Assembly: GCA_964645155.1 (NCBI GenBank)
Contig: CAZYBG010000061.1
Location: 1-18,963, forward strand
From: CAZYBG01 sp964645155
GTDB lineage: Bacteria; Pseudomonadota; Alphaproteobacteria; Rhodobacterales; Rhodobacteraceae
Length of the DNA stretch: 18,963 bases
Reading direction: 5' to 3'
Below the pieces are notes generated by a model. It was given only the letters and a program-made list of their open reading frames with translations, was not told where the DNA came from and made no database searches. Made by a program: the position numbers and the translations under genes. Positions within the stretch are counted from its first letter, which is position 1; each line of letters opens with the position of its first letter. Positions 14,669-18,963 of the stretch are shown here, piece by piece.

Positions 14669-15049
14669 ATGCCGATCCGCGCCCTGCGTTACCTGCCTGC
14701 CCTTGCTCTCATGGGCTGCGTCACCACCACCTCCGGAGCGCCCGACCCGGTCGCCGCGCGGCTTTCGGCCGAGGGGCTTTCGGTCCGGCTCGCGAACGGC
14801 ACCACCTGCCGCGGCGGCCCGCCGCCCGCCGGCGCACGGCGGTGGTCGGGCGCGCTCGGCGGCTGCCCGGAAGGCTGGCGCTACTTCGTCGAGCTCGAGG
14901 ACGGCACCAATCCCGCGCGCTTCATCGTCGAGGCCGCGTTCGAGGCGCTGACGATCGAGGATGCGCTGGCGCCGTTCGGCACCGTCACGGTCGTCGATGC
15001 CGCGAACCAGGCCACCGTCTTCATCTCGCCGCCAAGCCGCGCGGGCTGA
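14669..15049 (+). CDS. Small predicted lipoprotein, 126 aa
   Basis: I do not recognise a family. The ATG at 14669 follows GGAG with a five-base gap. A hydrophobic leader, RYLPALALMGC, ends in a lipobox-like LMGC, so C17 would be lipidated and the mature protein attached to a membrane facing the periplasm. M at the -2 position is acceptable but not ideal. The mature part has two more cysteines, C47 (TTCRGG) and C66 (GGCPEGW), which could form a disulfide. It ends in the beta-like stretch VTVVDAANQATVFISPP. It lies 41 bp after the permease and is the last gene of the plus-strand run. Confidence 0.75.
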   Translation: MPIRALRYLPALALMGCVTTTSGAPDPVAARLSAEGLSVRLANGTTCRGGPPPAGARRWSGALGGCPEGWRYFVELEDGTNPARFIVEAAFEALTIEDALAPFGTVTVVDAANQATVFISPPSRAG

Positions 15050-15065
15050 CGCCGGCGTGTCAGCC
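15044..15065. terminator. Hairpin spanning both stop codons of convergent genes
   Basis: GGCTGAC (15044-15050) and GTCAGCC (15059-15065) form a perfect 7-bp stem with an 8-nt GC loop. The TGA of the lipoprotein gene lies in the left arm, and the complement of the hisN TGA lies in the right arm. There is no T-tract on either side, so intrinsic termination would be weak. It may act bidirectionally or with Rho. Confidence 0.4.
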
Positions 15066-15866
15066 GACCTCTCCGAGGATGTCGAGGGCGGCGGCGTGGA
15101 TCGCGGCATTGGCCGCGGCGACGACCCGCCCGCCGTCGAGCGCCGGGCCGCCCCGCCAGTCGGTGACGATGCCGCCCGCCGCCTCGACCACCGCCGCGGG
15201 CGCCACGATGTCGTAGGCCTGAAGCCCCGCCTCGACCACTAGGTCGATCTGCCCCGCGGCAACCAGCGCGTAGGCGTAGCAGTCCATCCCGTAGCGCGTC
15301 AGGCGGGCGCGTGCCGCAAGGCGGTGGAAGGCGCGGCCCTCCTCGGCGGTTCCGACCTCGGGGAAGGTCGAGAACACGATCGCCTCGGGCAGCGGCCGCG
15401 CCGGCCGGGTGCGGAGCGGCCGGCGCCCGGCCGGGCCGTCGAGTTCGGCGAGACCGAAGCCGCCGGTGAACCGCTCGCCGATATAGGGCTGATCGATGAG
15501 ACCGAGGATCGCGCCCTGCGCCGTCCGCAGCCCGATGAGGACGCCCCAGGTCGGCGTGCCGGCAAGAAAGCCGCGCGTGCCGTCGATCGGGTCGAGCACC
15601 CAGGTCAGGCCGGTCGTGCCCGCGGCCTTGCCGAACTCCTCGCCGAGGATGGCGTCGTCTGGGCGGCGGCGGGCAAGGATGTCGCGCATCGCGGTTTCGG
15701 CAGCACGGTCGGCGGCCGTCACCGGGTCGAAGCGCGTCGTCTCCTTGCTGTCGGCGCTGAGGCCGTCCGCACGGAAATGCGCGAGCGTCGCGGCGCGGGC
15801 GGCATCCGCAAGCTCGTTCGCCACGGCGAGCAGCTCGCGCCGCACGGCTCGGCTCAAGGCTTCCAA
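15060..15866 (-). CDS. hisN: Histidinol-phosphatase, inositol monophosphatase type, 268 aa
   Basis: HisN dephosphorylates histidinol phosphate in histidine synthesis. In alphaproteobacteria this step is often carried by the Mg2+/Li+-sensitive IMPase fold. The motifs are FDPVTAADRAAE (47-58), ILGEEFG (E76, E77), WVLDPIDGTRGF (D92, D95) and LQAYDIVAPAAVVEAAGG (D219), together with RYGMDCYAYALVAAG, a pattern I associate with the HisN subgroup. Length is normal. The apparent start is TTG at 15866, supported by GGAG at 15874-15877 seven bases upstream; the next in-frame candidate is a GTG at 15845. It lies 79 bp downstream of the XRE gene on the same strand and may be cotranscribed with it. Inositol monophosphatase activity is the main alternative. 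Confidence 0.85.
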   Translation of the reverse strand: MEALSRAVRRELLAVANELADAARAATLAHFRADGLSADSKETTRFDPVTAADRAAETAMRDILARRRPDDAILGEEFGKAAGTTGLTWVLDPIDGTRGFLAGTPTWGVLIGLRTAQGAILGLIDQPYIGERFTGGFGLAELDGPAGRRPLRTRPARPLPEAIVFSTFPEVGTAEEGRAFHRLAARARLTRYGMDCYAYALVAAGQIDLVVEAGLQAYDIVAPAAVVEAAGGIVTDWRGGPALDGGRVVAAANAAIHAAALDILGEVG

Positions 15867-15873
15867 GGGCGCG

Positions 15874-15877
15874 CTCC
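15874..15877 (-). promoter_or_regulatory. Ribosome binding site supporting the TTG start of hisN
   Basis: GGAG on the minus strand lies seven bases before the TTG at 15866. No ATG is available in frame near this position, so this site decides the start. Confidence 0.5.
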
Positions 15878-15945
15878 GTTGCAGCGACGGCGGGACGGCG
15901 CGGGCCGCGGCCCGTGCGTCGATCCCGCGTCACCCCATAGCGCGA

Positions 15946-16308
15946 TCAGGCGGCGTCGCTCAAGACCCGCGCGAGGTCGAACAGCCGGCGGCGCTGCTGC
16001 TCGGGGATGGCGTAGTACGAGCGGACGAGCTCGAGCGCCTCCTTGTCGGCGAGGATATCGCCGGGCAGGTCCGAATCCACCGCGCCGGCGGCGTCGAGCC
16101 CCTCGAAGAAGTAGCTGACCTGCACACCAAGCGCGCTGGCGATATCCCACAGGCGCGATGCGCTGATGCGGTTCATGCCGGTTTCGTACTTCTGGATCTG
16201 CTGGAACTTGATGCCGACGCTTTCGGCAAGCTGCTGCTGGGTCATGCCCGCCAGCCAGCGGCGGTGACGGACCCTCTTGCCGACGTGGACGTCAACGGGA
16301 TGAGGCAT
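15946..16308 (-). CDS. XRE-family helix-turn-helix regulator, 120 aa
   Basis: This is a Cro/CI-type DNA-binding protein. Residues 7-71 form the HTH domain: VGKRVRHRRWLAGMTQQQLA, then SVGIKFQQIQKYETGMNRIS, then SRLWDIASALGVQVSYFFEG. The C-terminal 50 residues are helical (DKEALELVRSYYAIPEQQRR) and probably mediate dimerisation. This architecture is common, in several copies, in Rhodobacterales and related orders. The ATG at 16308 is chosen because a perfect AGGAGT (16315-16320) lies six bases upstream; the frame extends further back without such a site. It stands upstream of hisN and is divergent from the oxidoreductase. Autoregulation through the dyad in its promoter is plausible. Confidence 0.92.
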   Translation of the reverse strand: MPHPVDVHVGKRVRHRRWLAGMTQQQLAESVGIKFQQIQKYETGMNRISASRLWDIASALGVQVSYFFEGLDAAGAVDSDLPGDILADKEALELVRSYYAIPEQQRRRLFDLARVLSDAA

Positions 16309-16386
16309 TTTTTCACTCCTGAACGCACTGGCGCGCGCGCTTCCACACTGGAAACCGAACAACATGTACGACCGGCCCGCCCCCGC

Positions 16387-16415
16387 TTATTCAGAGGCTG
16401 TGACGGTCACGTCAA
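16387..16415 (-). promoter_or_regulatory. Candidate promoter of the XRE gene with an internal dyad
   Basis: On the minus strand TTGACG (-35, complement of 16410-16415) and GAATAA (-10, complement of 16387-16392) are 17 bp apart. The spacer contains the perfect dyad GTGAC-G-GTCAC (16400-16410), placed where a bound repressor would block RNA polymerase. Confidence 0.45.
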
Positions 16416-16478
16416 CATCTCGTGGTGATACACGTTTCGCGGGAAAAAGCAAAGCGGAAGGCAGGTCCCTGACGGGAA

Positions 16479-16502
16479 GGTGACGGTTCGATGAACGTCG
16501 CC
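16479..16502. repeat. Imperfect inverted repeat upstream of the oxidoreductase gene
   Basis: GGTGACGGTTC (16479-16489) can pair with GAACGTCGCC (16493-16502) around a 3-nt loop, with one bulged G and one G-T pair. Its GTGACGGT (16480-16487) repeats the same eight bases found at 16400-16407, exactly 80 bp away. It lies in the divergent XRE/oxidoreductase region. Confidence 0.5.
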
Positions 16503-16566
16503 TTGAGCTTGCGGCGCCCTCCGCGGTAGTCTTGCCGACTGGTTGTATACGCGGCGAGAATCACCC

Positions 16567-17523
16567 ATGCGAGCCTTCGGTCTGCGCGCCGCGGGAGAGG
16601 CGCCCACGCTGCTCGACCTGCCGTCGCGCGCACCCGCAAAAGGCGAAATTGCCGTTGCAATCGAAGCCTGCGGATTGAATTTCGCCGACCTGCTGATCGC
16701 CGAGGGCAGGTACCAGGAACGGCCCGATCCGCCCGTTGTCCTGGGGATGGAACTGGCAGGCCGGGTGGTGGGCCGGGGGCCGGAAACGGCCGACTGGCCG
16801 GAGGGCACGCAAGTTGCCATTTTCGCAGGTTCCGGAGGGCTGGCGGAAACGGGTTGTTTCCCCGAGAATCGCGCCGTCCGGCTGCCCGTGGGCATGCCGA
16901 TGACCGCCGCGGCGGGGTTTCAGGTGGCCTACGGCACCGGCCATGTCGCGCTGTCGCACCGCGCACGACTCAGGCCGGGCGAGACGCTCCTCGTCCTCGG
17001 CGCCGCGGGCGGCGTGGGTCTGGCCGCCGTCGAGATCGGCAAGGCGCTGGGCGCGCGCGTGATCGCGGTCGCGAGCGGGCCCGACCGGCTGGCCGCCGCC
17101 GCCGGCGCCGGCGCCGATCACCTCGTCGACGCGGCGGCGGATCTGCGCGCCGAGGTCCGCGCCCTCGGCGGCGCCGATGTCGTCTACGACCCGGTCGGCG
17201 GCGCGGCCTTCGATGCCGCCCTGCGCGCCGCGAACCCCGAGGCGCGGGTGGTGGTCATCGGTTTCGCCTCGGGCGAGGTGCCGCAGATCAGGGCCAACCA
17301 CCTTCTGGTGAAGAATGTCGACGTGATCGGCTTCTACTGGGGCGGCTACCTCGCCTTCCGGCCAGAGGTGGTGCAGGCCAGCCTGCGGACGCTCTTCGGC
17401 TGGTACGCCGAGGGCCGCATCCGCCCGCGGGTCAGCCATGTCCTGCCGCTCGAGCGGGCCGCCGAGGCCCTGGGCCTCCTGCGCGACCGCAAGGCGGTGG
17501 GCAAGGTCGTCGTGACGGTCTGA
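16567..17523 (+). CDS. Zinc-independent quinone oxidoreductase (MDR superfamily), 318 aa
   Basis: This is an NAD(P)H-dependent medium-chain reductase of the quinone oxidoreductase (QOR) type, cytosolic. The N-terminal GroES-like domain includes ACGLNFADLLIAEGRYQERPD and PVVLGMELAGRVV (about 35-68). The Rossmann motif LLVLGAAGGVGLAAVEIGKA is at about 141-160, followed by VYDPVGG and the C-terminal ERAAEALGLLRDRKAVGKVV. The zinc-binding cysteines of alcohol dehydrogenases are absent, as expected for QOR. The ATG at 16567 begins the conserved MRAF strand; the upstream ribosome binding site is weak (CGAGAA). It is divergent from the XRE gene. The exact substrate (quinone, enone or acyl-CoA) is unknown. 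Confidence 0.9.
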   Translation: MRAFGLRAAGEAPTLLDLPSRAPAKGEIAVAIEACGLNFADLLIAEGRYQERPDPPVVLGMELAGRVVGRGPETADWPEGTQVAIFAGSGGLAETGCFPENRAVRLPVGMPMTAAAGFQVAYGTGHVALSHRARLRPGETLLVLGAAGGVGLAAVEIGKALGARVIAVASGPDRLAAAAGAGADHLVDAAADLRAEVRALGGADVVYDPVGGAAFDAALRAANPEARVVVIGFASGEVPQIRANHLLVKNVDVIGFYWGGYLAFRPEVVQASLRTLFGWYAEGRIRPRVSHVLPLERAAEALGLLRDRKAVGKVVVTV

Positions 17524-17568
17524 CAGCCGCGCACCCCCGCAGGCATCCCGAGAGAGCCCGGGGGGATG

Positions 17569-17596
17569 TTGACTCGCGCCGCGGGGTGTGTAGAAC
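17569..17596 (+). promoter_or_regulatory. Promoter of rpmG
   Basis: TTGACT (17569-17574) and TAGAAC (17591-17596) are separated by 16 bp, the best sigma-70-type match in the window. The start of transcription would be near 17603, giving a leader of about 50 nt to the rpmG ATG. Confidence 0.72.
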
Positions 17597-17652
17597 GCGG
17601 ACTTCGGATTTCACGCGGGCGGCACGACCGCCCCGGAACGGAGACTGTTCAC

Positions 17653-17820
17653 ATGGCGAAGCCGACGACGATCAAGATCCGGCTGAACTCGACGGCAGGC
17701 ACCGGCCACTTCTACGTGACGAAGAAGAACGCGCGCACGATGACCGAGAAGTTCTCGGCCAGGAAGTATGACCCCGTTGCCCGCAAGCACGTCGAGTACA
17801 AGGAAGGCAAGATCAAGTGA
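17653..17820 (+). CDS. rpmG: 50S ribosomal protein bL33, 55 aa
   Basis: This is a small ribosomal protein of the large subunit. MAKPTTIKIRLNSTAGTGHF and YVTKKNARTMTEKFSARKYD followed by PVARKHVEYKEGKIK form a complete bL33 of the cysteine-free proteobacterial type, so it does not bind zinc. GGAGA (17639-17643) lies nine bases upstream of the ATG. The gene has its own promoter and a terminator 35 bp downstream, so it is a single-gene transcription unit. Confidence 0.98.
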   Translation: MAKPTTIKIRLNSTAGTGHFYVTKKNARTMTEKFSARKYDPVARKHVEYKEGKIK

Positions 17821-17855
17821 TCTGACGTCCCTGCCCGGCGCTTGCCGGTCCGGCG

Positions 17856-17880
17856 GGCCGCGCCTCGGGCGCGGCCTTTT
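17856..17880 (+). terminator. Rho-independent terminator of rpmG
   Basis: GGCCGCGCC (17856-17864) and GGCGCGGCC (17868-17876) form a perfect 9-bp stem with a TCG loop, followed by TTTT (17877-17880). It lies 35 bp after the rpmG stop codon. Confidence 0.85.
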
Positions 17881-17941
17881 CATGTCGGCCTGCCGTCGCG
17901 CCGGGCTTGCGCCGCAGCGGCGTGGCGCTACCATCCTGAGG

Positions 17942-18436
17942 ATGCAGATCCTCGCCCTCAGCCTGCGCGTGGCCCATGCCGGTGACATCGGCCGGATCGA
18001 CGCGCTGCTCGCGCGCAGCTATCCGCGGCTCCTGAAGGCCGACTATCCGCCCTCCGTCATGGTCACCGCGGTGCCGCGGCTGGCGCGCGCCAAGCCGTCG
18101 CTGGTGACGTCGGGGCGGTACTACGTGGCCGAGACGGCCGAGGGCCGGGTGGTCGGCGCGGGCGGCTGGAGCATCCGCAGCCATGCCGCCCGGCAGGGCG
18201 AGATGCGCCACATCGCGACGGACCCAGATGTCGTCCGCCGTGGCGTCGCGCGGCGGCTGGTGGAGTTCATCCTCGACGAGGCGCGGGCGGCAGGACTGGC
18301 CCGGATGGACTGCCTGTCGACCCGCACGGCGGTTCCGTTCTACCAGGCCATGGGGTTCCGCATCGTCGGCCCGGTCGAGATCGGGCTGGAGGCCGGGATC
18401 AGCTTTCCGGCGGTGCAGATGGTGCGGGGAATCTGA
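17942..18436 (+). CDS. GNAT-family N-acetyltransferase, 164 aa
   Basis: This is an acetyl-CoA-dependent acetyltransferase of unknown substrate. The beta strand YYVAETAEGRVVGAGGWSIR (60-79) leads into motif A, MRHIATDPDVVRRGVARRLV, whose R-R-G-V-A loop (99-103) binds the pyrophosphate of CoA. The C-terminal motif B is VPFYQAMGFRIVG (131-143). The ATG at 17942 is preferred because the fold starts about five residues later (LSLRVAHAGDIGRIDALLA). The ribosome binding site (CTGAGG) is weak and very close, and the frame stays open upstream as far as the rpmG terminator region. It has no partner gene. Confidence 0.88.
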   Translation: MQILALSLRVAHAGDIGRIDALLARSYPRLLKADYPPSVMVTAVPRLARAKPSLVTSGRYYVAETAEGRVVGAGGWSIRSHAARQGEMRHIATDPDVVRRGVARRLVEFILDEARAAGLARMDCLSTRTAVPFYQAMGFRIVGPVEIGLEAGISFPAVQMVRGI

Positions 18437-18837
18437 CGCGGCGTCAGCGACGATGACCTGCCTTTCGTGGGCGCCGCGCCCATCTGACGCCACAGCCCGA
18501 CGCCGCCACGGGTTGAACCATTCATCCTGTGGGGGACAAGGATCGCGCACCTTGTCCCTCATCGCCGCGCTGGCGCTGACCGGCCTCTCAACTTTCATCC
18601 AGCCGCGACCGAAGCCCGGTGGTCTTTTGCGCCTGTCGGCACGGGTTGAGCAATCGCCCGCCGCACCGAACCCTCATCGCGTGCAGCGGGCCGGGCGATC
18701 GCGGTGGACCGGGAGTTCGTCCGCGACGCCGTCGCCGCGGCGGCCGTTCGAAGCGGATGCCAGCGGGCGGCGGGCGGCGCTCCATGACGCCTCGCACTTC
18801 ACGGCGGTCTACGTCGTCCCCGTCACCTGCCGAAACG
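18437..18837. other. Gene-free stretch with a strong hairpin and a 10-bp direct repeat
   Basis: No convincing gene is seen in these 400 bp. It contains the hairpin listed separately at 18533-18558. It also has two copies of CACGGGTTGA (18507-18516 and 18640-18649), 133 bp apart. The stretch could be a decayed gene, a small RNA locus or only a spacer. Confidence 0.5.
18533..18558. repeat. Perfect 9-bp inverted repeat (stable hairpin)
   Basis: GGGACAAGG (18533-18541) and CCTTGTCCC (18550-18558) are exact reverse complements around an 8-nt loop. A G-T and a further G-C pair can extend the stem on the outside. No T-tract follows on either strand, so it is not a typical intrinsic terminator for the acetyltransferase gene. 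Confidence 0.7.
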
Positions 18838-18865
18838 AAAAGGGCCGCCCCTCGGGGCGGCCCTT
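18838..18865 (-). terminator. Rho-independent terminator of the Bax inhibitor-1 family gene
   Basis: AAGGGCCGCCC (18840-18850) and GGGCGGCCCTT (18855-18865) form an 11-bp stem with a 4-nt loop. Read on the minus strand the hairpin runs into TTTT and lies 22 bp after the stop codon of the gene at 18888. Confidence 0.8.
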
Positions 18866-18887
18866 CCGGTCTGCGGTCGGCGTGCCG

Positions 18888-18963
18888 CTACTCGCGGTTT
18901 CCGAGGAACTGCAGCAGGAACATGAACATGTTGATGAAGTCGAGGTAGAGGTTCAGCGCGCCC
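18888..18963 (-). CDS. Bax inhibitor-1/YccA family membrane protein, C-terminal end only
   Basis: Only the last 24 residues are in the window: GALNLYLDFINMFMFLLQFL followed by GNRE and a TAG stop. The LNLYLDFINxFxxLLxxxG ending is highly characteristic of Bax inhibitor-1/YccA (LFG/TMBIM) proteins, seven-helix membrane proteins linked to ion leak and FtsH-mediated quality control. The 5' part lies beyond the window end. Confidence 0.88.
   Translation of the reverse strand, partial: GALNLYLDFINMFMFLLQFLGNRE

Noticed and set aside
18486..18887. Possible plus-strand coding frame after the acetyltransferase gene
   Set aside because: It has no start codon with a ribosome binding site, runs through the hairpin and terminator, and then reads antisense into the Bax inhibitor-1 gene.
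1..18963. CRISPR array, tRNA, rRNA or insertion sequence
   Set aside because: No regularly spaced repeats, cloverleaf-like segments, rRNA signatures or transposase motifs were seen on either strand by eye.

Overview
The window is high-GC DNA (about 70% by eye) from an alphaproteobacterium, most likely in the Rhodobacterales (Rhodobacter/Paracoccus type). This rests on ParE, bL33, IF-1, the short RNase E/G followed by YacG, and an XRE regulator that reads like those of that order. No phage, transposase, CRISPR array, rRNA or tRNA was seen. It looks like core chromosome with dense gene packing.

Layout. (1) 2-1153: 3' part of parE (topoisomerase IV subunit B), then about 300 bp without a gene, then an orphan 258-residue membrane protein (1456-2232, +). 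(2) 2237-4420 on the minus strand: a polytopic membrane protein and a HAD-type hydrolase coupled by a GTGA overlap, followed by a small periplasmic c-type cytochrome. (3) A divergent regulatory region with a candidate promoter and a GTTTGCGT inverted repeat, then a YdcZ/DUF606-type transporter (4753-5202, +). (4) 5199-7183, minus: a compact infA-maf-rng-yacG operon (IF-1, Maf nucleotide pyrophosphatase, short RNase E/G, YacG) with 1-base gaps or 4-base overlaps. The RNase ends where the Zn-link of the family would begin, and the next, overlapping gene opens with a CPVC zinc motif. (5) A gene-free 470 bp stretch, then guanine deaminase guaD (7661-8959, minus), divergent from mgtE.

(6) 9084-15049, plus: a six-gene run of mgtE (Mg2+ transporter), 5-formyl-THF cyclo-ligase, YmdB-type metallophosphoesterase, EamA-type DMT transporter, SLC13/RCK permease and a small lipoprotein. 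It converges on hisN. (7) 15060-16308, minus: XRE regulator then hisN (inositol-monophosphatase-type histidinol phosphatase, apparent TTG start). (8) 16567-18436, plus: a zinc-less quinone oxidoreductase, rpmG with its own recognisable promoter and terminator, and a GNAT acetyltransferase. (9) About 450 bp without a gene but with a perfect hairpin, then a good terminator and the last 24 residues of a Bax inhibitor-1/YccA membrane protein (minus, cut by the window end).

The genes are mostly housekeeping: translation and RNA decay (infA, rng, rpmG), nucleotide hygiene and salvage (maf, guaD), DNA topology (parE, yacG), one-carbon and histidine metabolism (fthC, hisN) and transport. No clearly new multi-gene system is visible. 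The most interesting points are the RNase/YacG junction, the coupled HAD plus membrane protein pair, and several intergenic dyads that the genes do not explain. All coordinates were read by hand, and promoter and operator calls are pattern-based.
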